From positions 1 through 55,835 of the forward strand of contig NZ_JACXIZ010000040.1 in the NCBI RefSeq assembly GCF_014705605.1: a stretch of DNA of 55,835 nucleotides. The letters are read 5' to 3'. Positions 1 to 8,371 of the stretch are shown piece by piece (position 1 is the stretch's first letter; each line of letters starts with the position of its first letter). This stretch comes from Paenibacillus sabuli. Lineage in GTDB: Bacteria; Bacillota; Bacilli; Paenibacillales; Paenibacillaceae. The position numbers were made by a program, and so were the translations under genes. A model generated the notes under the pieces. That model was given only the letters and a program-made list of their open reading frames with translations. It was not told the DNA's origin and did no database searches.

Positions 1-14
1 GCCTGAAATCGATC

Positions 15-38
15 GAAATAAGCGCGCTGGCAACCGTT
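15..38 (+). repeat. Short dispersed repeat, CAACCG family
   Basis: This stretch reads GAAATAAGCGCGCTGGCAAC followed by CGTT. It closely resembles four copies near 46219-46401. The bases just before it resemble the right arm of the 67-bp repeat at 46400. It is intergenic and I assign it no function. Confidence 0.5.
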
Positions 39-60
39 CCTCGTATTTAAGAGATTTTCT

Positions 61-85
61 CACGAATGCTCACGCATTCGCAGGA
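61..85. repeat. Palindromic repeat, left member of an inverted pair
   Basis: It contains the hairpin CGAATGC-TCAC-GCATTCG (63-80). The 25 bases are the reverse complement of 396-420 with two mismatches. The pair brackets about 310 bases in which I recognise no gene. It could be a REP-like element or the ends of a small non-coding insertion. Confidence 0.6.
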
Positions 86-395
86 TTTCGAGATTTTGCA
101 CAAGTTGCATCTTGGCGGCGTACGACGAGATGGACGGGAATGGACGCGTCGTGGATGGATTCGGGCATGCGGGAACAGAAGGGGCGAGTGGTCGCCACTT
201 ACGTAGAACGCTTCTTCTGTCGCACATGCTCCACCTGAATCTTGGAGGCTCACCCTCCCATGCATCAACGGGTCTATGCCCTGCCATTCCTTCGTTTCAC
301 CTGTCCAAGCGGTGGAGTCCGATTTCGTTTAGCTGACGGGTCGTAGCCCTTGACGGTTGCCATACTCGGTTCCTTGTGCGTTTTGGGATCGGGCC

Positions 396-420
396 TCCTG
401 CGAATGCCTGAGCATTCGTA
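396..420. repeat. Palindromic repeat, right member of an inverted pair
   Basis: It contains the hairpin CGAATGC-CTGA-GCATTCG (401-418). It is the inverted partner of 61-85 and lies about 60 bases from the end of the IS110-type pseudogene, so it may belong to that element's non-coding end. Confidence 0.6.
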
Positions 421-476
421 AGCGGATCAAGCTGGGTGGTTCGTTTGACTGGCGACGACACGACGGCGGCCGTGAA

Positions 477-1710
477 TCAAGCGGCGGCGGCGATCCCCGG
501 ACTTCGGTAGTCCTCCCCGCGCTGCACCATCCCGACCAGGATACGACAGAGCTTGCCCACCAGCTTCAGGATCGGTCATCCCGCGCGCCACATGGTGAGC
601 GTGCCAGCGCTTGAAGTCGGGGTGCTGGCGCACCAGGCTGAGGACCGCCAGGAACAAATGCTTGCGCAAGGTACTGTCCCCGCGCTTGGACAGCTTGATC
701 TGTCCCTTGTAGCGTCCGGAGGTGCGTTCGGCCAGGTTAAGGCCGGCGCGGCACAGCAACTGGTCGCCGTGGGCATAGTGACGCAGGTCGCCAGCGTAGC
801 TGAAGAGACTGGCGATGGCCACGCTGCCCAGGCCCTGAATGCTGCGGAGCTGCTCGACCAGCGGCAGATCGCCGAAGAGCGCCTCGACCTCCTCCATCAC
901 CTCCTGGAGCACCTGCGTGGTCGAATCGTACTGGTCCACCAGCCGCTTCAGGTCGCGCTGGGCCTCAGACTCTGTCCCGCGTTTGCCGACGCTTTGGGCG
1001 GCGCACTGTAGCAACTGCTCGGCCTTGGCTTGGCCCAAGGCGCCGGCGGCGCGCTTCATGCCCTGCTCCTGCCCCCCCCCCTGATGACCTCCTCCGCCGT
1101 GAGCTTGCGAAGCGTTCGGGGTGAGGGGAAGGCGCGCAGGGCCGCCAGCGCCCGAACCCCGTCCCATGCCTTGAACACCTGCTGGAACTCCGGGAAGTAT
1201 ACATCGATCCAGCGCACGATGCGGTTGCCCAGACTGCCCTGTTGACTGACCCAGTACTCGCGGTCACTCATGAGCGTCTTCAACCGGTCATAGGTGGGGG
1301 AGAGCGGCTCGTACTCGCTGTAGAACCCACGGCTGACCGACTCCGCGATGACCAGCGCATCTTTGGCGTCATTCTTGGACGGGCTGTTGTTCCGATTTTT
1401 CCTTGTTGCGGTGCGTGGTCATCGGGTTGACCAACATGACAGCCACGCCTTGCTCCACCAGCGCATTGGCCAGGTTGAACCAATAGTGGCCGGTCGGCTC
1501 CATGCCCACGAGGTACGCCACCTTCCCGTGCCGGGCGCAGGCCGCCTCGATCCAGTCCCGCAGCTTCTGGAACCCGGCTTGCGTATTGGGAAAGGGGAGC
1601 GCACGCCGCGCCAAGGTCATCCCTCGAAAATCGACGATTTGGGCGACGTGCATCTCCTTGGCGATGTCGATGCCGACGATGGCGTGTTCGGCTGTAATGC
1701 GGGCGATTGA
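477..1710 (-). pseudogene. IS110-family transposase, multiply frameshifted
   Basis: Read from 1710 down to 477, the minus strand encodes consecutive parts of an IS110-type DEDD transposase in different frames. The N-terminal RuvC-like part has VGIDIAKE and GMEPTGHYW, followed by SPSKNDAKDALVIAES in a shifted frame. The C-terminal Transposase_20 part has IQGLGSVAIASLFSYAGDL and SGRYKGQIKLSKRG. The tail VGKLCRILVGMVQRGEDY lies in yet another frame and ends at a TGA at 477-479. Frame breaks lie near 1390, within a run of ten C at 1072-1081 (G on the coding strand), and near 565. No intact start codon is in frame upstream. The serine and acidic motifs are still readable, so decay is recent. The family is clear; it cannot make a full protein unless the breaks are sequencing errors. 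Confidence 0.88.
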
Positions 1711-1786
1711 CCCTTCACACCTCCATCATACGGGGCACTCCTGTTTTTTCCAAAGCCGCTAGCTTAGCGTATACAGGAATGTTTAG

Positions 1787-2145
1787 CTGAGGTGCGTGCG
1801 TTTGCCCGCCTGATGGATGAGCTGTCTTGGTTATTTCGTGAAGGATCCTTAGACCGATGGATCAGCCAATCACAGCGCACAGGTTCCTTTAAAGAGAAGG
1901 ACAACCGCTCATCAGAAGAGCAGGAATTACTGGAGCTGCGGACGAAGAGGGGGGAGATTTAAAGCAAGCCGCGCTATCCAGGGGATGAAGGTAACTATCA
2001 TTCGAAATAATTATGATCAATACTCGGTATCAGCATTGTGTAGCGTCCTGCAAATTGCAAGAAGTACGGTTTATTATTTTCAAGCGGCTTTTCATGCAGA
2101 TCCAAAGCAGGATAGTGCCGAAGCAATCTAATTGCTTTATTTCAT
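1787..2145 (+). pseudogene. IS3-family transposase remnant (OrfA end / OrfB start)
   Basis: Translation around 1855-1960 gives an OrfA-like C-terminus (DRWISQSQRTGSFKEKDNRS, then EEQELLELR). It is cut by a stop where intact elements continue into a DILKQAAL-type motif. Shortly after, 1988-2090 reads as an OrfB N-terminus (IIRNNYDQYSVSALCSVLQI, then ARSTVYY) and stops at about 2129. There is no catalytic DDE core, so it is a fragment. It lies directly upstream of module A and supports insertion activity at that boundary. Confidence 0.7.
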
Positions 2146-2267
2146 GGATGTTTTTTGAAGGCAGTTGTATAATTAAGTTATACACACAACATTCAACAGC
2201 ATTGAAGTGTGAAACGAAACGGTTGATTCACTAACGGCAACAGTTGATCAAAGAGGGAGATGTAGGG

Positions 2268-4466
2268 GTGCGCTGGAGACATGGAGAGTCTTATTTTGCT
2301 AAATTTATATTCGTGTTCTCTATTTTTGTACTTCTTCTCACGGGGGTCAGCGCAAGTCTGCTGTTGACCAAGTCAAGAAGTGTAATGATCGAGGAAATTT
2401 CCAAGGACAGTCAACATCGGTTGGACAATATTCGCGATTACTTGCAGCATACGTTATTGCCTAAATATGAGGCCCTATTGATGGAGATGGTGCTCTCGAC
2501 GCTTTCTCCTTACAGCGAGGAAGCGGTTCCCTTTTTTCTGACCGGCAACGCCAGTGACAGCGGATTTAGAATCGCGAAGTTCAACGCGGATTTGGACATC
2601 ATTCGGCATTCGAATGAAGGCGTTTTCAACATCACGCTCTACGTTCCCTCTTCCGAGACTATAATCGGGTCTGATTACTATTATGAAAATTTGCATCACT
2701 CGGCCGACGCGATTTTTATTTCTTCATTGTCCGAGCAGGTCGGGCAATCACATAAGTGGTTGTATCGGGAGCGAAATGAGACGTCCCTGCTCACATACGT
2801 TTATACCTTGCCGTATTTGTCGGAAGGTCAGGCGGTCAAAGGCTATTTGTATATCGATTTGGATGTTGGCGATATTACGGACATGCTGAATCTAATACTG
2901 AGCACATCTTCTGAACAATTATATGTGTATGATGATAACAATCAATTGCTTTTTTCTACAGCAGCGGATGGACAATCCGACCGGCAATTATTTGAACAAA
3001 CCCTCAATCCAAGCCATGCATCAGGGTTTGATATCGTGGACACAGCGAATGAAAGCTTGGTGGTGGCATACTCTGCTGATCTATCTGTGAATGATTGGCG
3101 TTTTGTTGTGACCCGGCCGCTTCATTCATTTTTATTGTCATCCCAATCGATGCAGCGGACGATCGTGATTGTGTGCGCGTGTGTGGCCTTTTTTGGTCTC
3201 ATTGTAGCCTTTCTGCTATCGCGCTTTTTTTATAAGCCTTGGAAGAGACTGATTTTTAATATACAACATGTGTATACGTTTCCTTGGCTGCCCGATCAAA
3301 AAAATGAATATCAAGTAGTCGATACCCTTTTACACCATTTGGATCAGCAGTTTGCGTCGTTCCATCATAAACTGAAGGACACGCAATTGTTTCACTTGCT
3401 TAGGGGGAATATGAGGGAAATTGATGACACTCCTGTACCGCTAGATGCCTACCATGTCGCCGCGTATATACAAGTGAAGAATCAATCAGGCCTGATGTTT
3501 ATAGAGAAGTACAGGGCTTCCGGTCACTCGATTTCCCATGAGATTGTCTGCTTGAGCCAGAATGAAGTGGCCATCATTTATAGCTTTGAAGAGCAAATAA
3601 CGGACTATACGGATGGCATTCAGCGCGAGTTGGAGAAGTTCAAGCTTGTCACCGGATATCATTTTATCATCGGTATAGGCAGCATGGTTCCGACCGTCGA
3701 GGAGATCTCCAGCTCATTCCAGCAGGCGACCTATGCCATTACTTATATTTTTTTAGACCACGAGGCGTCAAGCTTTTCCTACACAGACGTGTCGGAACTG
3801 AGTCAAGTATCCAGTGATTTGCAGTTGGACCAGTTTAAAAACGCATTGCACGCCGGGGAACTAAACAACGTAAGTTCCTACTTGCAAGATTTTAAGGAAA
3901 GACTAAGTGAGAGCAATGTCACGGTAGAAGCTGCCACGTTTGCGTTCAAAGAGCTGGTTATGCGGTTGTTTCAAGTGATGCTGGAGCACCGAATACAGGA
4001 CCCCCAAAAGACGGCAAACGATTTATATACGGAGTGCAAACAGGAAACCTTGGAGCGTAGTTTGCAAGTATTGTACAGGCATTGCAAAGTGGCCGTAGCG
4101 TTCATTCAAAACGCCATGAATCCGTCTCATGCTGAAACCATACAAGAGATGCAAAGATACATACGCGATCATTTGAAGGAGGATATTTCACTTGACGTGT
4201 TGTCTGAACGCTTCTCCTACTCCCCGTCGTACATCTCAACCTTATTCAGAGAAGTGCTGCACCAGTCCTTTACGGGGTACGTCACGCAAGTGCGATTAGA
4301 CAAGGCGGCGGAGCTGCTGCTTGAAAGAACGTTGACCATACAGAAAATCGCGGAGCATGCTGGGTTTAAGAACTCGCAATATTTCGCCACCCGATTTAAA
4401 AGCAGGTATGGTGTGACGCCTTCCCAATATCGCGATAGTTCCACCCCCAAAACGAGTCTTTCTTGA
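2268..4466 (+). CDS. Membrane-anchored AraC-family transcriptional regulator (module A)
   Basis: This 732-residue sensor-regulator has a membrane segment at about 12-33, an extracytoplasmic sensor region, a second membrane segment at about 297-320, a cytoplasmic linker, and a C-terminal AraC-type double helix-turn-helix at about 620-730 (motifs ISLDVLSERFSYSPSYISTL and IQKIAEHAGFKNSQYFATRF). I choose the GTG at 2268 because AGAGGGA lies about 9 bases upstream; an in-frame TTG at 2244 lacks a good site. Such proteins usually sense an external sugar signal and activate the adjacent LplB/YtcP-type transporter genes, which start 273 bases downstream. The ligand cannot be read from sequence. The gene is AT-richer than the genes after 11900. 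Confidence 0.9.
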   Translation: MRWRHGESYFAKFIFVFSIFVLLLTGVSASLLLTKSRSVMIEEISKDSQHRLDNIRDYLQHTLLPKYEALLMEMVLSTLSPYSEEAVPFFLTGNASDSGFRIAKFNADLDIIRHSNEGVFNITLYVPSSETIIGSDYYYENLHHSADAIFISSLSEQVGQSHKWLYRERNETSLLTYVYTLPYLSEGQAVKGYLYIDLDVGDITDMLNLILSTSSEQLYVYDDNNQLLFSTAADGQSDRQLFEQTLNPSHASGFDIVDTANESLVVAYSADLSVNDWRFVVTRPLHSFLLSSQSMQRTIVIVCACVAFFGLIVAFLLSRFFYKPWKRLIFNIQHVYTFPWLPDQKNEYQVVDTLLHHLDQQFASFHHKLKDTQLFHLLRGNMREIDDTPVPLDAYHVAAYIQVKNQSGLMFIEKYRASGHSISHEIVCLSQNEVAIIYSFEEQITDYTDGIQRELEKFKLVTGYHFIIGIGSMVPTVEEISSSFQQATYAITYIFLDHEASSFSYTDVSELSQVSSDLQLDQFKNALHAGELNNVSSYLQDFKERLSESNVTVEAATFAFKELVMRLFQVMLEHRIQDPQKTANDLYTECKQETLERSLQVLYRHCKVAVAFIQNAMNPSHAETIQEMQRYIRDHLKEDISLDVLSERFSYSPSYISTLFREVLHQSFTGYVTQVRLDKAAELLLERTLTIQKIAEHAGFKNSQYFATRFKSRYGVTPSQYRDSSTPKTSLS

Positions 4467-4487
4467 GAAAACATACCCGATTCGCGA

Positions 4488-4520
4488 AAAACGGTTTGCA
4501 TTTTGCAAAATCGTTTTTTT
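4488..4520 (+). terminator. Possible intrinsic terminator after the module A regulator
   Basis: An imperfect hairpin (AACGGTTTGCA pairing with TTGCAAAATCGTT) is followed by seven T. It separates the regulator from the transporter operon. The stem is AT-rich and bulged. Confidence 0.5.
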
Positions 4521-4622
4521 GTGGTGTGGCGATTGAAACCGGCATATAGACGAACTTTTCCTTCCTATAGCCGTTTGCCACAACGTTTAAAAAACTTCAA
4601 TGGTGTTTGCTTTTTTTTGAAA

Positions 4623-4650
4623 TGGACTTTTTATCATTCAAAGTTATACA
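4623..4650 (+). promoter_or_regulatory. Candidate promoter of the module A transporter operon
   Basis: TGGACT (4623-4628), a 16-base spacer and TATACA (4645-4650) form a weak SigA-like promoter. An AATGGnnTTT motif occurs at 4599 and again at 4621, which could be half-sites for the upstream AraC regulator. Positions are by eye. Confidence 0.35.
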
Positions 4651-4711
4651 GACCCTTCGATTTTAAACTTTACGCCGCAATTGTAATCGGCTAATGTGTA
4701 GCATGTCAGAA

Positions 4712-4725
4712 CGAAAGCGTTATCA
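4712..4725 (+). promoter_or_regulatory. cre-like site (CcpA box) before module A transporter
   Basis: CGAAAGCGTTATCA fits the cre consensus TGNAARCGNWWWCA at every position but the first. It lies 15 bases before the permease start, where CcpA binding would block transcription. Confidence 0.55.
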
Positions 4726-4739
4726 AAATTTGCGGAAAG

Positions 4740-5714
4740 GTGGCACAACAGAAGGTGGCAACAGACAGAATAGCGACGAAAGGTCGTCAATTGATTCAAA
4801 CGCACTTCCGGAATCGGATAGCCGCATACGTGAAGTACAAGTATATGATCCTGCTACTGCTCCCCGGCCTGATCTGGTACGGTGTGTTTTTTTACGCGCC
4901 GCTTTATGGCATTCAATTGGCGTTTAAGGATTTTAGAATTATGGACGGCATTACCGGAAGTCCATGGATTGGTCTGGACAATTTCAGAACGATATTTCGA
5001 GCCTCCAGCGACTTTTCCACCATATTAAAAAACACCGTGCTGATTAGCTTCTATCATATTTTATTTGGCTTCCCGGCGCCCATTATTCTTGCATTGCTTT
5101 TCAACGAAATACGATTTAAGGTCTTCAAGCGCATTACGCAGACGATTTCTTACTTGCCGCATTTTTTGTCATGGGTGGTGCTGTCCGGCTTATTAATTAC
5201 AATCCTTTCGCCCTCTTCGGGAATCGTGAATGAACTGATCAAGGCGCTTGGTTTCGAGCCGATCTACTTTTTGGGAGACCAGCGGTATTTCCGGTTTACA
5301 TTGGTCATTTCGGCCATATGGAAGGAAGTCGGGTGGGGAACCATTATTTATTTGGCCGCACTCGCTTCCGTCAATCCCCATTTATATGAGGCGGCTGTTG
5401 TGGACGGTGCGGGGCGCTGGAAGCAGACCTGGCATATTACGCTTCCTATGATTATGCCGACGATTGCCATCATGTTCATCTTGAGGATTGGCGGCATTCT
5501 TGATGCCGGCTTTGATCAAATCCTGAATTTGTATAATCCGGTTGTGTACGAGGTCGCCGACATTATTGATACTTATATTTACCGGGTTGGAATCGGGCAG
5601 TTGCAATATGGGATTACAACAGCAATCGGGCTTTTCAAAAACGCCATTGCAATTACGCTTGTACTGGGTACAAATTATATCGTGAAGAAATTAGGACAAG
5701 AAGGATTGATTTAG
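4740..5714 (+). CDS. ABC sugar transporter permease, LplB type (module A)
   Basis: This 324-residue inner-membrane permease imports a carbohydrate together with the next two genes. The N-terminus is hydrophilic, followed by about six membrane segments starting at LLLLPGLIWYGVFFYAPLYG. The cytoplasmic EAA loop that docks the ATPase reads YEAAVVDGAGRWKQTWHITL. The phrase PLYGIQLAFKDFRIMDGI is typical of the LplB subfamily, often linked to complex or acidic oligosaccharides. The start is GTG at 4740 with a GGAAAG-type site; GTG at 4755 is an alternative. It is first in an operon with the YtcP-type permease 17 bases downstream. No ATPase gene is nearby. Confidence 0.92.
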   Translation: MAQQKVATDRIATKGRQLIQTHFRNRIAAYVKYKYMILLLLPGLIWYGVFFYAPLYGIQLAFKDFRIMDGITGSPWIGLDNFRTIFRASSDFSTILKNTVLISFYHILFGFPAPIILALLFNEIRFKVFKRITQTISYLPHFLSWVVLSGLLITILSPSSGIVNELIKALGFEPIYFLGDQRYFRFTLVISAIWKEVGWGTIIYLAALASVNPHLYEAAVVDGAGRWKQTWHITLPMIMPTIAIMFILRIGGILDAGFDQILNLYNPVVYEVADIIDTYIYRVGIGQLQYGITTAIGLFKNAIAITLVLGTNYIVKKLGQEGLI

Positions 5715-5731
5715 AAGGAGGTTCTATATGC

Positions 5732-6601
5732 ATGGCAATGACAACTGGAGAGAAATGGTTTCAAGGATTTGCGGTGGTGCTCAGTGCAAGCCTATCCTTG
5801 GCGATGATCTATCCGTTTATTCATATGATTTCCATTTCGTTGAGCACACCGGCTGAGGCTCTTAGACCCGGCATCCACTTATACCCTCGGGAGTTGACAT
5901 TGGATGCGTACCAGAAGGCTTTGACTTCCAACGGGATGTGGTATGGATTCCAGAATACGATTTTTCGTACTGTGGTGGGCACATTTCTAAGTCTGGTGTT
6001 CATGTCGATGGCGGCGTATCCGTTATCCAAAAAGGACCTGCCGGATCGAAATTTCTTCATGATGTTCATTATTATGACGATGTTTTTTAGCGGAGGGCTC
6101 ATCCCTACCTATTTGTTGGTCAAAAACCTCGGATTATTTGACTCTAGGTGGGTGTACGTCATTCCCGTGTTATTCAATACGTTTTCACTCATTATACTCC
6201 GCAACTTTTTTATGGAAATTCCAAGTGAACTGGAGGATTCGGCCAAAATCGACGGGGCGAATGACATTCGAACTTTATTTTCCATTGTCATTCCATTATC
6301 CAAGCCCATTCTGGCGACTGTCGGGCTCTGGTCGGCTGTGATGCATTGGAACGCGTGGTTTGACGCCTTGATTTATGTGCAAGATCAATCCAAGGTGGTC
6401 TTGCAAGTGTTCATACGCAGGCTCATTGTCGAAAACCAGGATCTTGAAATCATGAAGATGATGGATGACCAAAAAAGTCTTAATGCCGAGACGGTCAAGG
6501 CTGCGGTGTTGATGGTTGCTACGTTGCCGATTTTGTTGCTATACCCGTTTTTGCAAAAATATTTTATTCAGGGAATATTAGTGGGTTCTTTAAAGGGATA
6601 G
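5732..6601 (+). CDS. ABC sugar transporter permease, YtcP type (module A)
   Basis: This 289-residue partner permease has the standard five-to-six membrane segments. Its EAA loop reads EDSAKIDGANDIRTLFSIVI, followed by PLSKPILATV. The C-terminus LQKYFIQGILVGSLKG is the usual ending of this subfamily. ATG 5732 is preceded by AAGGAGGT at 5716-5723; the ATG at 5728 is out of frame. It heterodimerises with the preceding LplB-type protein. Confidence 0.92.
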   Translation: MAMTTGEKWFQGFAVVLSASLSLAMIYPFIHMISISLSTPAEALRPGIHLYPRELTLDAYQKALTSNGMWYGFQNTIFRTVVGTFLSLVFMSMAAYPLSKKDLPDRNFFMMFIIMTMFFSGGLIPTYLLVKNLGLFDSRWVYVIPVLFNTFSLIILRNFFMEIPSELEDSAKIDGANDIRTLFSIVIPLSKPILATVGLWSAVMHWNAWFDALIYVQDQSKVVLQVFIRRLIVENQDLEIMKMMDDQKSLNAETVKAAVLMVATLPILLLYPFLQKYFIQGILVGSLKG

Positions 6602-6672
6602 TTCAAGCAGGATATTTTCAGAACAATGGTTCTGCAAATATAAATTTATAACCTAGACGAGGAGGCAGCAAC

Positions 6673-8280
6673 ATGAGCAAGCCCAAAACGCTGGTGGCTA
6701 AGCTGGCCCTAGTGCTGGCAATCCTGATGCTGGCGGCGGCGTGTGCCAATGCGGAAAAAAACACGAATGAAACGAATGAGGGAAATCCACCTGCAGATGA
6801 ATCGTCCAACCCTTCGGGGGGATCCTCGCAAGACGAAGAGCCGATTCAAATCTCTTGGTTAAGCTGGAATGGACCGGAAGGGGACGACTCCCCGGTACAA
6901 CAGTATTTGGAAGAAAGGTTCAATGTGAAAATCAAAAATGTTCGCTTGGAAAGGGCACAGTGGCAGCAACAACTGAATATCAAACTGGCTGCCAAGGAAA
7001 TACCCGATGTATTCTGGCTGTGGAGCAGCGAAGAAATTGATATGTATGCCAAGCAGGGTGTTCTGGCCGAGCTGCCGGTCGATCTGATTAAGGAAAAGAT
7101 GCCGAGATATTCCGAGGATGTGGATCAAGGCGATCCAAACTTGTGGAAGTATGCGCTTGTTGAAGGGGAAAGCTACGCCATACCTTTGTATTGGCCTGAC
7201 GGTCAAACCCCGTTCCTGCCGGGATATAACGAAAGCTGGTTAAAGGCGATCGGGTACGACCATCCGCCGACGACTTTGGAGGAGTTTGAAGATGTGCTCT
7301 ATAAGTTTCGAAATGATGATCCTGACGGGAACGGTGTAAAAGATACGTATGGCATGACCGCCCGCGCAAAGGATGCATTGCCTCAGGCGTTTAATGTCGT
7401 GTTTAATGCATTTGGCATCGTGCCTCCCTACGACAATATGTTTTTTTATGATCAGGAGGACAACATTACATTTTCAATGATAACGGAAGAGGCAAGACAA
7501 GCGTTTAAATTGTTGCATAAATGGTATGAGGATGGCGTCATCGACCCCGAGTTCATCACGACCGATTATACGAAGATGAGACAAGATTTTGCCAACGGGC
7601 GTGTAGGTGTGATTGACCCGGGACTCTGGTATCATCATCAAAATGTATTCGAGCCGGAGTTTAAAGCGGTTAATCCGGAACAAGATTATGTGGTCGGTCA
7701 GCCGCTGAACGGCCCGAACGGGGAACCTGGGAAGGGCCTGTCTTATGGATTGAAAAACAACTATATTGGGATGGGTATTCAAGTCGAAGGCGACACAAAG
7801 AAACGAGATAAAATATTTGAAATTCTGGAGGCGCTTGCCACTGATGAAGAAACGTACTTAATGGCTTCCTATGGCAGAGAAGGGATCGATTATACAATGG
7901 AGGATGGGGGCGTTGTTCCGATTCCGGAATACGTCGATAGTCAGGTGCGTGGGGCCGAAATTGGCGCAGGACCCTACTACGGCCTCTTTATGACAAAGTC
8001 ATTCCCCATGCTCAAGCATGACTTGCCGAAAGTAAAATCGGACTATAAATCAAATGTAACGGAAGGCGTTCCGACGTTCTCCAATGCAGTCATGGGCAAT
8101 GTTCCCGAACTGGCTGCCTATCCGGATCTGAAAAAGCTGTCGGACAGCTATTTCATGAAGTTTATTTTGGGGGAAGTTGATTTGGATAAAGGATTCGATG
8201 ATTTTGTCGAGCTATGGAAAAAATCAGGTGGACAGGAAGTATTGGAGGCAGCGGGCGAAGTGGCCCAAAGCCTGAACTAA
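6673..8280 (+). CDS. Extracellular solute-binding lipoprotein (module A)
   Basis: This 535-residue substrate-binding protein has a lipoprotein signal peptide with lipobox LAAAC, placing the mature cysteine at about residue 24, followed by an N/E/S-rich linker. The mature fold begins at about residue 57 (IQISWLSWNGPEGDD). Features such as KEIPDVFWLWSS and YEDGVIDPEFITTDYTKM match the LplA-like group that pairs with LplB/YtcP permeases. ATG 6673 follows GAGGAGG. A strong hairpin after the stop probably lets the binding protein be made in excess over the downstream enzyme. The sugar is unknown. Confidence 0.92.
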   Translation: MSKPKTLVAKLALVLAILMLAAACANAEKNTNETNEGNPPADESSNPSGGSSQDEEPIQISWLSWNGPEGDDSPVQQYLEERFNVKIKNVRLERAQWQQQLNIKLAAKEIPDVFWLWSSEEIDMYAKQGVLAELPVDLIKEKMPRYSEDVDQGDPNLWKYALVEGESYAIPLYWPDGQTPFLPGYNESWLKAIGYDHPPTTLEEFEDVLYKFRNDDPDGNGVKDTYGMTARAKDALPQAFNVVFNAFGIVPPYDNMFFYDQEDNITFSMITEEARQAFKLLHKWYEDGVIDPEFITTDYTKMRQDFANGRVGVIDPGLWYHHQNVFEPEFKAVNPEQDYVVGQPLNGPNGEPGKGLSYGLKNNYIGMGIQVEGDTKKRDKIFEILEALATDEETYLMASYGREGIDYTMEDGGVVPIPEYVDSQVRGAEIGAGPYYGLFMTKSFPMLKHDLPKVKSDYKSNVTEGVPTFSNAVMGNVPELAAYPDLKKLSDSYFMKFILGEVDLDKGFDDFVELWKKSGGQEVLEAAGEVAQSLN

Positions 8281-8286
8281 AAGGAG

Positions 8287-8324
8287 CGCTTGTATCCTGG
8301 CTGCATGGCCGGGATACGCGTTTT
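8287..8324 (+). terminator. Hairpin between lipoprotein and BNR protein genes
   Basis: GTATCCTGGC (8292-8301) pairs with GCCGGGATAC (8308-8317) and is extended by CGC/GCG, followed by TTTT. Its place after a binding-protein gene and before a co-directional gene suggests partial termination or 3'-end protection. Confidence 0.6.
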
Positions 8325-8371
8325 CCCGTTGAAAAGACGATTTAGTGAACCGAAAAAGGAGGCACGTTTCG

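Noticed and set aside
112-336. Small plus-strand open frame near the left edge
   Set aside because: No ribosome site, no recognisable motif, and it lies between palindromic repeats.
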